Source of the DNA: JAAYCI01 sp964370045
Lineage (GTDB): Bacteria; Bacillota; Clostridia; Oscillospirales; Ruminococcaceae
Assembly (NCBI GenBank): GCA_964370045.1
Contig: CAYJGZ010000002.1
Coordinates: 1 to 64,000 of the forward strand
DNA length: 64,000 nt
Direction: 5' to 3'
Below the pieces are notes generated by a model, which searched no databases, was not told the DNA's origin, and was given only the letters and a program-made list of their open reading frames with translations. Position 1 is the first letter of the stretch, and every line of letters starts with the position of its first letter. Position numbers and translations under genes: made by a program. Of the stretch, positions 15,996 through 29,764 are shown in pieces.

Positions 15996-18900
15996 ATGGT
16001 GAATGTCAAGCCGATAAAGCTTGGAAGAACCGAACGTATGAGTTTTTCACGCATTGATGAAGTTTTGGAGATGCCGAACCTTATCGAGGTGCAAAAAAAT
16101 TCCTACAAGTGGTTTTTGGAGGAAGGGCTACGCGAAGTATTTCGAGACATGGGAGCGGTGGAGGACTATACCGGAAACCTTGTACTGGATTTTATCGGCT
16201 ATAGGCTGGAAACAAAGCCTAAGTACAGCATCAAGGAGTGCAAGGAGAGGGACGTCACCTACGCAGCCCCCCTGCGTGTGACCTGCCGCCTGCTCAACCG
16301 TGAGACGGGCGAGGTGACCGAGCAGGAGATATTCATGGGCGACTTTCCGCTCATGACCGAGAGCGGCACGTTTATAATAAACGGTGCGGAGCGTGTAATA
16401 GTATCCCAGCTGGTGCGTAGCCCCGGCGTATATTTTGGCGAAAGCTACGATAAAACGGGTAAAAAGCTGTTTTCCGCAACGCTTAACCCCAACCGTGGCG
16501 CATGGCTTGAGTACGAGACGGACTCGAGCGATGTGTTCAGCGTGCGCATAGATAAAACACGCAAGCTGCCCGTGACGGTGTTTGTCAGGGCGTTGGGCCT
16601 TGGTGAGGACCCGCAGATTCGGGACTTCTTTGGGGATGATGACCGCATAGAGGCCACCGTTGCGAAAGACCCCACAAAGAGTGTGGAGGAGGGACTGCTT
16701 GAGACCTACCGCAAGCTGCGCCCGGGCGAGCCGCCCACGGTGGACAGCGCCCAAACGCACATAGACAATCTTTTCTTCGACCCACACCGCTACGATTTGT
16801 CCCGTTTTGGCCGCTACAAGATGAACAAAAAACTTGCGATTGCTCGCCGCATAGCCGGCTTTGCCGCCGCAAGGGATATTATTGCGCCGCTTACGGGCGA
16901 GCTTTTGTGTGCGGCAGGCGAGGAGATTTCACGCCCGCTTAGCGAGGAGATAGAGCGCAACGGTGTTGGTGTTGTGTACCTGTCCATTGAGGACAGGGAG
17001 GTGAAGGTTATCTCCAACGGCGTTGTGGATGCATCCGCCTTTGTCGGCTTTGACGTGCGCGCCGAGGCGGACATTACGGATAAGGTTACATTTACGGTGC
17101 TGCAAGAGATTATGGACGAGACGGATGATAAGGAAGAGCTAAAAGAGCTTCTGCGCAAAAACCGTGAGCGTCTTATCTCCCGCACAATCACGGTGGACGA
17201 CATACTCTCCTCCGTAAACTACCTAAACTGCCTTGCGTACGGCATAGGCACTACCGATGATATAGACCATCTGGGCAACCGCCGTATTCGCAGCGTGGGC
17301 GAGCTTTTGCAAAATCAATTCCGCATAGGCTTTTCCCGAATGGAGCGTGTGGTGCGTGAGCGCATGACACTGCAAGCGCAGGACATGGACGACGTAAAGC
17401 CGCAGACACTCATAAACATACGCCCTGTGACAAGCGCAATAAAGGAGTTTTTTGGCTCCTCGCCCCTGTCGCAGTTTATGGGCCAAAACAACCCACTTGA
17501 AGAGCTTACGCACAAGCGTCGTCTTTCGGCGCTGGGACCGGGCGGTCTTTCGAGAGACCGTGCGGGCTTTGAGGTTCGTGACGTGCACTACAGCCACTAC
17601 GGCCGTATGTGCCCTATAGAAACGCCTGAAGGTCCTAACATCGGGCTTATTTCCTATCTTGCCACGTATGCTCGCATAAACGAGTACGGCTTTATCGAAG
17701 CACCTTTCCGCAAGGTGGACAGAGAAACCGGCGTTGTGACAAACGAGGTGGTGTACATGACCGCCGACGTTGAGGATGAGTACATTGTGGCGCAGGCGAA
17801 CGAGCCGCTGGATGAGGACGGCCGCTTTGCAAAGCAGCGTGTGTACGCACGTCACCGGGACCTTATCACCGAGGTGGACAAAGAGCGTGCCGCCTACATG
17901 GACGTGAGCCCCAAGATGGTGGTTTCGGTGGCTACGGCCATGATTCCCTTCCTTGAAAACGATGATGCTAACCGTGCGCTCATGGGCAGTAACATGCAGC
18001 GTCAGGCTGTGCCGCTGCTTATTACCGAGCCGCCGCTTGTTGCCACCGGCATGGAGTACAAGGCCGCTTGCGACTCGGGCGTTGTGGTGCTGGCAAAGCG
18101 TGAGGGCGTTGTGGAAAAGGTGACGGCGGACAAGGTAGTGGTGCGCACGCCCGACGGCGATATGGACGATTATGAGCTGATAAAGTTTATGCGTTCCAAC
18201 CAAGGTACTTGCGTCAACCAGCGCCCCATTGTGCACAAAGGCGATGAGCTAAAGGAGGGCACCGTTATTGCGGACGGCCCTGCTACCTTCAACGGCGAAA
18301 TATCCCTTGGCAAAAATGCGCTCATAGGCTTTATGACGTGGGAGGGCTACAACTACGAGGACGCTGTGCTTATCAGCGAAAAAATAGTGCGTGAGGACGT
18401 TTATACTTCGATTCACATCGAGGAGTATGAGCAGGAAGCACGTGAGACGAAGCTTGGGCCTGAGGAAATCACACGTGATATCCCGAATGTGGGCGAGGAT
18501 GCGCTGAAGGACTTGGACGAGCGTGGAATTATCCGCATCGGTGCGGAGGTTACAGCGGGAGATATTCTTGTGGGCAAGGTGACACCCAAGGGTGAAACCG
18601 AGCTTACCCCCGAGGAGCGCCTGCTTCGTGCCATCTTTGGCGAAAAGGCACGTGAAGTGCGTGATACCTCGCTGAGAGTGCCGCACGGCGAGTACGGAAT
18701 TATTGTGGATGTAAAAGTGTTTACACCCGAAAACAGCAATGAATTGCAGCCGGGTGTTCGGGAAGTTGTGCGCTGCTATATTGCGCAAAAACGTAAAATT
18801 AGCGTGGGCGACAAGATGGCGGGCCGCCATGGTAACAAGGGTGTTGTCAGCCGCATTTTGCCGGTGGAGGACATGCCCTTCCTTGAGGACGGCACGCCGC

Positions 18901-19748
18901 TGGATATTGTGCTGAATCCGCTGGGCGTTCCCTCTCGTATGAACATAGGGCAGGTGCTGGAAGTGCACCTTGGCTTTGCGGCAAAGGCGCTGGGCTGGAA
19001 GATTGCAACCCCTGTGTTTGACGGTGCGAGCGAGTACGACATAATGGATTGCCTTGAGCAGGCAGGCCTTGAGCGTGACGGCAAGAGCGTTGTGTACGAC
19101 GGACGTACGGGCGAGCGCTTTGACAACCGCATCACGGTGGGCTACATGTATTACCTAAAGCTTCACCACCTTGTGGATGATAAAATCCACGCCCGCTCCA
19201 CAGGACCTTACAGCCTTGTTACACAGCAGCCGCTGGGCGGCAAGGCGCAGTTTGGCGGTCAGCGCTTTGGTGAGATGGAGGTGTGGGCGCTGGAGGCTTA
19301 CGGTGCAGCGTACACATTGCAGGAGATTCTCACCGTTAAGAGTGATGACGTGCTTGGCCGTGTGAAGACGTACGAGTCTATAGTGAAGGGGCAAAGCGTG
19401 CCAAAGGCAGGCATACCCGAGAGCTTCCGTGTGCTTATCAAGGAGCTTCAGAGCCTTGGCCTTGATATGGTGGTACAGGACGAGTTTGGCGAGGAGATTG
19501 ACCTAAAGCAAAACTACGATGATGAGGGCGGCTATGTGCCCGAGACAAATGTAGGCGAAGCCGTGGTTTTGGAGGATGAACTCAGCGGCGAGTACACCAT
19601 TGAAAATGTCGAAGATGGCGAAGTTCAGGCTGATGATATTGAGGGTGACATTGAGGATGACTTTGAGAAGGAAGACGATGTGACACCGCTGGAGCCTGAG
19701 GATTTGTTTGATGAAGAGGACAGGCTTCAGGATGATTTGCTGGACTAA
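15996..19748 (+). CDS. rpoB: DNA-directed RNA polymerase beta subunit
   Basis: A 1250-residue core RNA polymerase subunit. Landmarks include ERVIVSQLVRSPGVYF, the rifampicin-binding region, HYGRMCPIETPEGPNIGLI, the catalytic GDKMAGRHGNKGVVS loop and GGKAQFGGQRFGEMEVWALE near the C terminus. A highly acidic tail of about 60 residues follows, as in many Clostridia. In the rifampicin region it reads SSPLSQFMGQNNPL, so residues equivalent to E. coli Q510 and D516 are Pro490 and Gly496. The start at 15996 (MVNVKPIKL) follows GAGAGGG. rpoC follows after 93 bp. Ribosomal protein genes that normally flank the pair are absent. Confidence 0.98.
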   Translation: MVNVKPIKLGRTERMSFSRIDEVLEMPNLIEVQKNSYKWFLEEGLREVFRDMGAVEDYTGNLVLDFIGYRLETKPKYSIKECKERDVTYAAPLRVTCRLLNRETGEVTEQEIFMGDFPLMTESGTFIINGAERVIVSQLVRSPGVYFGESYDKTGKKLFSATLNPNRGAWLEYETDSSDVFSVRIDKTRKLPVTVFVRALGLGEDPQIRDFFGDDDRIEATVAKDPTKSVEEGLLETYRKLRPGEPPTVDSAQTHIDNLFFDPHRYDLSRFGRYKMNKKLAIARRIAGFAAARDIIAPLTGELLCAAGEEISRPLSEEIERNGVGVVYLSIEDREVKVISNGVVDASAFVGFDVRAEADITDKVTFTVLQEIMDETDDKEELKELLRKNRERLISRTITVDDILSSVNYLNCLAYGIGTTDDIDHLGNRRIRSVGELLQNQFRIGFSRMERVVRERMTLQAQDMDDVKPQTLINIRPVTSAIKEFFGSSPLSQFMGQNNPLEELTHKRRLSALGPGGLSRDRAGFEVRDVHYSHYGRMCPIETPEGPNIGLISYLATYARINEYGFIEAPFRKVDRETGVVTNEVVYMTADVEDEYIVAQANEPLDEDGRFAKQRVYARHRDLITEVDKERAAYMDVSPKMVVSVATAMIPFLENDDANRALMGSNMQRQAVPLLITEPPLVATGMEYKAACDSGVVVLAKREGVVEKVTADKVVVRTPDGDMDDYELIKFMRSNQGTCVNQRPIVHKGDELKEGTVIADGPATFNGEISLGKNALIGFMTWEGYNYEDAVLISEKIVREDVYTSIHIEEYEQEARETKLGPEEITRDIPNVGEDALKDLDERGIIRIGAEVTAGDILVGKVTPKGETELTPEERLLRAIFGEKAREVRDTSLRVPHGEYGIIVDVKVFTPENSNELQPGVREVVRCYIAQKRKISVGDKMAGRHGNKGVVSRILPVEDMPFLEDGTPLDIVLNPLGVPSRMNIGQVLEVHLGFAAKALGWKIATPVFDGASEYDIMDCLEQAGLERDGKSVVYDGRTGERFDNRITVGYMYYLKLHHLVDDKIHARSTGPYSLVTQQPLGGKAQFGGQRFGEMEVWALEAYGAAYTLQEILTVKSDDVLGRVKTYESIVKGQSVPKAGIPESFRVLIKELQSLGLDMVVQDEFGEEIDLKQNYDDEGGYVPETNVGEAVVLEDELSGEYTIENVEDGEVQADDIEGDIEDDFEKEDDVTPLEPEDLFDEEDRLQDDLLD

Positions 19749-19841
19749 ATCAGGGTGAACTTGTTCAAAGCTGACGGATGAATAGATGAGTGCAAGGCTT
19801 GCGCTACGAGAGCCTTGCATGAACAGAGAGAGGGCAACTGA

Positions 19842-23378
<3,537 letters not shown>

Positions 23379-23410
23379 CAAAGTGCGTATGTAGGCACTT
23401 TGCAGGCGGT

Positions 23411-23448
23411 GCCGCACGGGCAGATGACGTAAAGCAAAACCGTGCGGC
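23411..23448 (+). terminator. GC hairpin after rpoC
   Basis: GCCGCACGG and CCGTGCGGC are perfect arms around a 20-nt loop. No T tract follows, so read-through into the next gene (start 23512) is possible. Confidence 0.45.
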
Positions 23449-23511
23449 GCTACCTAAAAAACAAAAATCGCACTCAAATACCGCACCAAAGGTGCAGACA
23501 GGGGTGAAAGT

Positions 23512-25860
23512 ATGGATATGGGTCATGGGCATACCCCTGTGCAAAGCGAAGTGAGAAACGCTTGGGCGTATCGTATTTTCAACTGGGTGTTTGGGGCTGT
23601 GTTTGCGGGCATTGTGATTTTAAGTTTTGTTTTATACACAAGTGAATATGTGGATGTGCAGTGGGGCTGGCTACTCGCTTTTGGGGTAGTCGGTGTCCTG
23701 CTGTCGGTTGTTTTTTCACGTTTGTTTATGCTGCTACCGCCTTTCGGGATAAAATCCGAGGTGACGGTGGCAGTAGCTTTATTTTTGCTCATTATTGCGG
23801 CGCAGGTGGCAGTGGGTGCGTCCATGCGTGCAGATGTATCCTCCGCTACGGGATTTGGTGCGGTGTACTCGCAGGCACAAGAATTTGTGCTAAACGGCAC
23901 ACTGCCGGGCGATTACTTTGCGCAGTTTTCGGGCGAGCGTGGGCTTTATGTGCTGATGTGCGCTTTTTTTGGTATGTTCGAGCTGGTTGGAATACACGAC
24001 TTTTATGCGGCGATGGCTGTGGTGAACATCATCGCCATTGATGTGGCGATACTGCTTGCCTACTTTTGCGCACGGCGCATGTTCGGCGCACAAAAGGCGA
24101 TTTTACTGCTTATATCCGCACTTGCGTGCCTGCCCTTTGTTTTGTATGTGCCCATGTTTTCGGCGTATACGCTTGCATTGCCCTTTCCCGTCGCTATGGT
24201 GTTTTTGTGGCTTAAAGCACGCATAGTGTGGCGAGAGGGAAGCTTTGGCGGGGCGATGCTACGCTTTTTGGCGCTGTCGCTCATTGCGGCGGTGGGCACG
24301 CTTATTCAGCCGCTTGTTATCATTGTGTATATTGCAATAGTGCTGGATTTGCTGATATTTTTGCGTGGGATAAAGCGCCTGCTGCTAATGCTGTGCGGCA
24401 CTGTGCTGTGTGCAGGCCTTACGCTGGGGGGGCTTGCGGTGATGCCTCAGCTGATGTTTTTTTCGCAGGGCGGCGATGCGGACCTGCCCCTCACTACATG
24501 GGTGATGATGGGGCTTTCGGGAGATGGCAGTTATAATGAACAGCTCATGCAGCAGCTTTTGGAGCAGGAGGGTGCACAGGCAAGGAGTGACTTTGCCCTT
24601 AGTCAAATTGAGCAAAGCTTAAACGAAAAGGGCGTGGGCGGCCTGCTTTCCCACGCAGGCGCAAAGCTTAGCGCCGCCTTTGGGGATGGGCTGTACGGCG
24701 CACCAAAGGAGCTTGAAAACCTTGAGGTGGATACACTGGGGGTAGGTGCGGTACTCACCTCCCAAAGCGCAGGTGCGCAGTATCTTTTGTACATTGCGTT
24801 TGCGATAAAAACCGCCATGCTTTTTCAGCTGATAGTGGCGGCGATAAAGTCTTTTTTCAGGCGAAACTATGCGCTTGTGTTCCTGCGCATGGCGCTGTTT
24901 GGGCTGGTGCTGTTCTTGCTGGTGTGGCAGGTGAATGCGGCGTATTTAATCGTGTTTTTGCCGCTGTGTCTATTGTGCGGCATAGAGGCTTTGCCCATAC
25001 CAATGCTAAGCCTTCAGCGGATGCGTGCACGTGATGATGCCGCCGCAATGGACGCTGAACTAAACGGTGATGTGCAGGATTTTGAGTTTGCAAATGCTGG
25101 GCAAAGCCTACAGGATGAAATTTTTAGCGAGTTAGAGGTGGGCGAAGCGCCGAAACAGATACTACTTATGCAGGAGGAGCAAGCTGAAAATTTCCAAATG
25201 ACAGGCGAGCCTGAGCAGGATGTTTTGCCACAAGAGGCATACGCACAGCAGGAGCATGAGCCACAGGAGCAGTACGACATGCAAATGCTCTTGGGCGAAA
25301 CACCCGATGGCGATGTGCCAATATTTGCACAGCTGCCCGAAGAGGACGCACAACAGGAGGATTTGTTCTCGCAGGTTGAGTATGTGCATAGCGCGCAGGA
25401 TGAGACGCACGAGCAAGAGGCTGTAAATCAGGCTATGGCGGAGCACAAAGAGACTTTAAGCGAGGATAGTGTGCGCCAGCAGACAGTAGCGGAGGATTCA
25501 CAGCAAGCTGAACAGATACAGTACGTACAACAGCCGCAACCCCCTTTGCCGACAGCAGAGCAGAACTATTTTGAGGAAGTACAGCCGCAGGAGCTTTCGG
25601 CGGAGGATGCACTGCTTTGGGATGCCCCGCTTAGTGGCATAGCACCCCAAAGTGCGGACATATTCAGTGAGATATTGCCGCAGGAGGGACTTATAAGTAA
25701 CGTGGATGCGTCGATGCTTGAAAGCAGCGAGGGCCAAAGCCTGCCGCAAGATTTACACACAGATGCACAGGATGGCGCACCATTCGTATTTCCACCGCTG
25801 CTTGAGGGTAGCGTGGCAATGCCACCACTCGGCAAGAGCAGTGTGTGGGAGCGTGTGTAG
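23512..25860 (+). CDS. Large polytopic membrane protein, GT-C glycosyltransferase-like, with a Gln/Glu-rich tail
   Basis: A 782-residue protein. Residues about 20-510 hold 11-13 hydrophobic segments. After the third comes an outside loop with SQAQEFVLNG and GERGLYVLMCAFFGMF, the arrangement seen in dolichyl-phosphate-mannose-type GT-C transferases (PMT/ArnT-like), which would use a polyprenyl-linked sugar. The first-loop Asp-Glu/Asp motif is not clear, so activity is uncertain. From about residue 515 to the end the chain is soluble, acidic and very rich in Gln and Glu (QEAYAQQEHEPQEQ style), probably disordered and cytoplasmic. A GGGGTGAAAG site precedes the ATG. It follows rpoC by 133 bp and may share its transcript. 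Confidence 0.6.
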   Translation: MDMGHGHTPVQSEVRNAWAYRIFNWVFGAVFAGIVILSFVLYTSEYVDVQWGWLLAFGVVGVLLSVVFSRLFMLLPPFGIKSEVTVAVALFLLIIAAQVAVGASMRADVSSATGFGAVYSQAQEFVLNGTLPGDYFAQFSGERGLYVLMCAFFGMFELVGIHDFYAAMAVVNIIAIDVAILLAYFCARRMFGAQKAILLLISALACLPFVLYVPMFSAYTLALPFPVAMVFLWLKARIVWREGSFGGAMLRFLALSLIAAVGTLIQPLVIIVYIAIVLDLLIFLRGIKRLLLMLCGTVLCAGLTLGGLAVMPQLMFFSQGGDADLPLTTWVMMGLSGDGSYNEQLMQQLLEQEGAQARSDFALSQIEQSLNEKGVGGLLSHAGAKLSAAFGDGLYGAPKELENLEVDTLGVGAVLTSQSAGAQYLLYIAFAIKTAMLFQLIVAAIKSFFRRNYALVFLRMALFGLVLFLLVWQVNAAYLIVFLPLCLLCGIEALPIPMLSLQRMRARDDAAAMDAELNGDVQDFEFANAGQSLQDEIFSELEVGEAPKQILLMQEEQAENFQMTGEPEQDVLPQEAYAQQEHEPQEQYDMQMLLGETPDGDVPIFAQLPEEDAQQEDLFSQVEYVHSAQDETHEQEAVNQAMAEHKETLSEDSVRQQTVAEDSQQAEQIQYVQQPQPPLPTAEQNYFEEVQPQELSAEDALLWDAPLSGIAPQSADIFSEILPQEGLISNVDASMLESSEGQSLPQDLHTDAQDGAPFVFPPLLEGSVAMPPLGKSSVWERV

Positions 25861-25983
25861 CTCATATAGTGTTAAGATTATATAAAAAGAAAAAAATAAG
25901 TGTAGGTTTGTGATTTTTTGAATTGTCACGATGAAACGGTGTGCAATTAAGAGAAAAGCGAGCACACAAACGGAGGATAGGGT

Positions 25984-27141
25984 ATGGCAGCAGATAAAAA
26001 ACCGATAGTGTCACCCGTGAAAGCGGCACCGGAGGAAAAACAGCTCGCGCTGGAGACGGCGCTGGCTCAAATTGAAAAGAGCTTTGGCAAGGGTGCCGTA
26101 ATGAAGATGGGGCAGAATGTCGCAATGCAGATAGACGCCATCCCCACAGGCTCCATTTCTTTGGATGCGGCGCTGGGGGTAGGGGGGCTTCCCCGTGGGC
26201 GTGTGGTGGAGATTTTCGGCCCTGAATCCAGCGGCAAGACCACGCTTGCACTGCACGTGCTGGCGCAGGCGCAAAAGCTGGGCGGTGAGGTTGCGTTTAT
26301 CGACGTGGAACATGCGCTCGACCCCGACTACGCACGTGCGCTTGGGGTGGACATAGACAACCTTTTGGTTAGCCAGCCGGATACGGGTGAGCAGGCGCTG
26401 GAAATTACCGAGGCGCTGGTGCGCAGTGGCGCAATAGATGCCATTATAATAGATAGTGTGGCGGCAATGGTGCCCAAGGCGGAAATTCAGGGCGAAATGG
26501 GCGACTCTCACGTGGGCCTGCAAGCTCGCCTAATGAGCCAGGCGCTTCGCAAGCTCACCGGCGTAATAGGCAAGACGGGCACTGTGTGCGTGTTTATAAA
26601 CCAGCTACGTGAAAAGGTGGGTGTCGTTTACGGCAACCCCGAGGTTACAGCGGGCGGACGTGCGCTAAAATATTACGCATCTGTGCGTATTGATATACGC
26701 CGTGTGGAGGGGCTTAAAGACTCCGGCGGCAACTTCATCGGCAACCGCACCCGTGCAAAAGTGGTGAAAAACAAGGTTGCGCCCCCGTTTAAGGAGGCGG
26801 CGTTTGATATAATGTTCGGCGAGGGCATTTCGCACATGGGTGAGCTTTTGGATTTGGCGTGCGAGCTTGGCATCATACAAAAGAGCGGTGCATGGTTTAA
26901 TTCGGGCGATATTCGCCTTGGCCAGGGCCGTGACAACGCAAAGCAGTACCTTGCGGACAACCCGCAATTTGCGGCTGAGATAGAAGAAAAGGTGCGTGAA
27001 AGTTCGGCGCAGCTGTTTGTATCCGCAAAGAAAAAGAAGGCTTCCGGCAAGGGGAATTTGGACGATTTGCCGGTGAAAGCCCCTGCCGCCGAAAAGCCTG
27101 CCCCCTCTGAGAGGGGTCTTGACATCAGCGCAGACGAATAA
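25984..27141 (+). CDS. recA: Recombinase RecA
   Basis: A 385-residue recombinase that forms filaments on single-stranded DNA, carries out strand exchange and triggers LexA cleavage. Walker A GPESSGKT is at 79-86; EHALDPDYARALGVD, the L1/L2 loop regions and the NQLREKVGVVYGNPE stretch are typical. The C-terminal tail is longer than average and charged (KKKKASGKG, then PVKAPAAEKPAP). GGAGGATAGGGT precedes the ATG. No GAAC-N4-GTTC SOS box was seen in the 120 bp upstream. Its TAA overlaps the recX start (TAATG), so the two are translationally coupled. Confidence 0.98.
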   Translation: MAADKKPIVSPVKAAPEEKQLALETALAQIEKSFGKGAVMKMGQNVAMQIDAIPTGSISLDAALGVGGLPRGRVVEIFGPESSGKTTLALHVLAQAQKLGGEVAFIDVEHALDPDYARALGVDIDNLLVSQPDTGEQALEITEALVRSGAIDAIIIDSVAAMVPKAEIQGEMGDSHVGLQARLMSQALRKLTGVIGKTGTVCVFINQLREKVGVVYGNPEVTAGGRALKYYASVRIDIRRVEGLKDSGGNFIGNRTRAKVVKNKVAPPFKEAAFDIMFGEGISHMGELLDLACELGIIQKSGAWFNSGDIRLGQGRDNAKQYLADNPQFAAEIEEKVRESSAQLFVSAKKKKASGKGNLDDLPVKAPAAEKPAPSERGLDISADE

Positions 27142-27752
27142 TGCCTAAGATTACGCAAATCAAAGTGACGAGGATGGGGCGTTATGCGCTGTTTTCGGAT
27201 GACGGCTTTTTATTCAGCGTGGACGAGGAAACTTTTTTTAAGCAGGATATTCACGAGCAGGATGAGCTTAGCGAAATAGAACTTGAGATGCTACGTGAAA
27301 AAAGCGATACACGCTCAGCGATGAACTCTGCCGGTCGCCTGCTTGCGCAGCGTGCGCACAGCGCAGGGGAGCTAAAACAAAAGTTGCAACGCCGCTACGA
27401 TGATGATACTATAGAAGCGGCGGTGTGTCGCTTAAGTGAACTTGGCATGATTGACGATGAAGAATTTGCGATACAACGTGCGAAATCTTTGGCATTGCGG
27501 GGCAAAAGCCGCATGGAAATTTCCGCAAAGCTTTACGCCGCAGGAATACCGAGAGATGTAGCGCAGTGTGCGATGGATGAGCTATGCGAAAGCGAGGCGG
27601 AACGTGCCGTCGCCGTGCTAAAAAAGAACTACATGTCGAAACTTTTGGCAGGTGAACACAAAAAGGTGATGGCAGCACTGCTTCGCAGAGGGTTTTCATA
27701 TGGGGACGCAAAAGAGGCGATGGATACAGTGGGGGAGCATATAGACGAATGA
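27141..27752 (+). CDS. recX: RecA regulator RecX
   Basis: A 203-residue helical protein that binds RecA filaments and limits their activity. The three-helix RecX repeats are visible: RLLAQRAHSAGELKQKLQRR, LSELGMIDDEEFAIQRAKSL and a C-terminal KKVMAALLRRGFSYGDAKEA. It also has an N-terminal beta segment (ITQIKVTRMGRYALFSDDG) seen in Firmicutes RecX. It overlaps recA by one base and rimO by four (ATGA), so recA-recX-rimO is one operon. Confidence 0.95.
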   Translation: MPKITQIKVTRMGRYALFSDDGFLFSVDEETFFKQDIHEQDELSEIELEMLREKSDTRSAMNSAGRLLAQRAHSAGELKQKLQRRYDDDTIEAAVCRLSELGMIDDEEFAIQRAKSLALRGKSRMEISAKLYAAGIPRDVAQCAMDELCESEAERAVAVLKKNYMSKLLAGEHKKVMAALLRRGFSYGDAKEAMDTVGEHIDE

Positions 27753-29080
27753 AAATAGCAATCCTTTCGTTGGGATGTCCTAAAAATCAGGTGGATGCGG
27801 ATAGGTTTTGCAGGGCGCTGATTGAGGCGGGGCATGTCACGGTTGCAAATATAGCGAGCGCAGACGCTGTCATCATAAACACCTGTGGGTTTATACAGTC
27901 CGCAAAAGAGGAGGCTATTGACGCGATTTTTGATGCTTGTGCGCTAAAAAAGCAAACTCCCTCCTTGAAAGTGATAGTGTGTGGATGTCTTTCTGAGCGC
28001 TACCGCAGCCAGCTGGCAGAGCAAATACCCGAGCTTGATGCAGTGGTGGGAATAGGGGCAAACGCTGAGCTACCAAGCATCCTGCAAAAAATGCAGGAGA
28101 AGCAAAGTGAAGAGGTGCCGCTGGAATTTTACGATGACAAGCAAAAATTGCCACTGGACACACCACGTGTAGTCAGCACACCCTCCCATTATGCCTACCT
28201 GAAAATATCCGAAGGGTGTTCAAATTCCTGTGCCTACTGTGCAATTCCCTCTATACGTGGGCCTCTGCGTAGCAGAGAGATGCAAAGTGTAGTGAAAGAG
28301 GCAAGATGGCTCGCAGAGCAGGGAGTTAAAGAGCTTGTGCTGGTAGCGCAGGATGTGACAGCTTATGGCGATGATACAGGCAATAATATGTTAATACCGC
28401 TGTTATCGGACCTTGAGAGCATCGAGGGAATTAGGTGGATACGCCTTTTATATACCTATCCTCACAGGATAAGCAGGCCACTGCTTGAGATGGTGGCGCA
28501 AAGCGAGAAAGTGTTACCATACTTTGATATTCCCATACAGCACTGCAACGAAGAAATACTACGCTCTATGGGAAGAAAAGGGGGCGCAGAGGCTGTTACC
28601 ACTGCGCTTAGCCTCATTCGTGGGCATCTGCCGAACGCAGTATTGCGCACAAGCCTTATTGTGGGCTACCCGGGTGAAACGCAGGAGCAGTTTGAACAGC
28701 TGTGCGAGTTTGTGCGGGATATGCGCTTCGACCGCCTTGGGTGCTTTGCATACTCTGCGGAGGAGGGCACACCTGCCGCAGAGATGCCAAATCAAATTCC
28801 ACAGGAGCAAAAGGAAGAGCGTGTGGACATAATTATGCGTATGCAAGCGCAGATTATGGCAGAAAAACAACAACAAAACGTAGGAAAAACTGTGTGCGTG
28901 CTCTGCGATGGCCCGGACGAAACGGGGGACTACTGGCAATGTCGAGCGGCGTCGGACGCACCCGAAATAGACGCCAATGTCCTTGTGGACATTTCAGCTC
29001 CTATGGTATGCGGAGAGTTTTATGATGTGTGTATAACGCAGGCGGATGGGTATGACCTTATTGCAAAATATGAATTGTAA
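27749..29080 (+). CDS. rimO: Ribosomal protein S12 methylthiotransferase RimO
   Basis: A 443-residue radical-SAM enzyme that adds a methylthio group to an aspartate of ribosomal protein S12. The N-terminal UPF0004 domain has LGCPKNQVDAD and further cluster cysteines (NTCGFI, CGCL). The radical SAM motif is CSNSCAYC with the PSIRG that follows it in RimO. A C-terminal TRAM domain begins near residue 370. The start at 27749 overlaps the recX stop. Pairing with recA-recX and pgsA is common in Clostridia. Confidence 0.96.
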   Translation: MKIAILSLGCPKNQVDADRFCRALIEAGHVTVANIASADAVIINTCGFIQSAKEEAIDAIFDACALKKQTPSLKVIVCGCLSERYRSQLAEQIPELDAVVGIGANAELPSILQKMQEKQSEEVPLEFYDDKQKLPLDTPRVVSTPSHYAYLKISEGCSNSCAYCAIPSIRGPLRSREMQSVVKEARWLAEQGVKELVLVAQDVTAYGDDTGNNMLIPLLSDLESIEGIRWIRLLYTYPHRISRPLLEMVAQSEKVLPYFDIPIQHCNEEILRSMGRKGGAEAVTTALSLIRGHLPNAVLRTSLIVGYPGETQEQFEQLCEFVRDMRFDRLGCFAYSAEEGTPAAEMPNQIPQEQKEERVDIIMRMQAQIMAEKQQQNVGKTVCVLCDGPDETGDYWQCRAASDAPEIDANVLVDISAPMVCGEFYDVCITQADGYDLIAKYEL

Positions 29081-29172
29081 GCAAGCATTATTATGTGTAA
29101 ATTGCACAGTTGGCTTTGTGCACTACGTGAACAGTATAACTTGCGCTTTAGATAAAACAAGGAGAAAACACA

Positions 29173-29751
29173 TTGAATCTTCCTAATAAGTTAACATTAT
29201 TGCGAATACTGCTTATTCCGGTGTTTGTTGTTTTTGCAATAGCAACAGAGATACCCGGCAGTTATTTGTTGGCATGTGCGATATTTTCCATTGCAGCGTT
29301 TACGGATTTTTTAGATGGATATATCGCACGCAAGTACGGCATGGTAACGGACTTTGGCAAGTTTGCAGACCCCTTGGCAGACAAGATATTGACCACTACA
29401 GCGCTTCTTTTTATGATGGCTGATGGTGTTTGCCATCCCATTGTGCTTGTGCTTATTCTCACAAGGGAATTTGCGGTGAGCGGCGTGCGAATGGTGGCGG
29501 CAGGCGCACCGGGTGGGGTGGTCATAGCGGCAAATATTTGGGGCAAGGCAAAAACTGTGCTGCAAATGGTGGTTATCATTTTGTACTATATGGCGATGGG
29601 CGTTGCACAAATAGCAAATTTAAGTGGAGATGTACTGCTGTGGATTTACGTATCTGTGCATGTTTTATGCTGGATTGTGGCCGCACTCACGGCACTTTCG
29701 GGCGTTTTGTACATATATGATAACCGCCGATTTATAAATACCGCAAAGTGA
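29173..29751 (+). CDS. pgsA: CDP-diacylglycerol-glycerol-3-phosphate 3-phosphatidyltransferase PgsA
   Basis: A 192-residue integral membrane enzyme that makes phosphatidylglycerol phosphate from CDP-diacylglycerol and glycerol-3-phosphate. The CDP-alcohol phosphotransferase motif D-x2-DG-x2-AR-x8-G-x3-D-x3-D is intact in DFLDGYIARKYGMVTDFGKF followed by ADPLAD. There are five or six membrane helices. The start is TTG at 29173 with AAGGAG upstream. It lies 92 bp after rimO and 13 bp before the next gene, in an operon. Confidence 0.95.
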   Translation: MNLPNKLTLLRILLIPVFVVFAIATEIPGSYLLACAIFSIAAFTDFLDGYIARKYGMVTDFGKFADPLADKILTTTALLFMMADGVCHPIVLVLILTREFAVSGVRMVAAGAPGGVVIAANIWGKAKTVLQMVVIILYYMAMGVAQIANLSGDVLLWIYVSVHVLCWIVAALTALSGVLYIYDNRRFINTAK

Positions 29752-29764
29752 GGAATAGCATTTA

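Noticed and set aside
25861..25983. A LexA (SOS) box before recA
   Set aside because: No GAAC-N4-GTTC or close variant was found in the 120 bp before recA.
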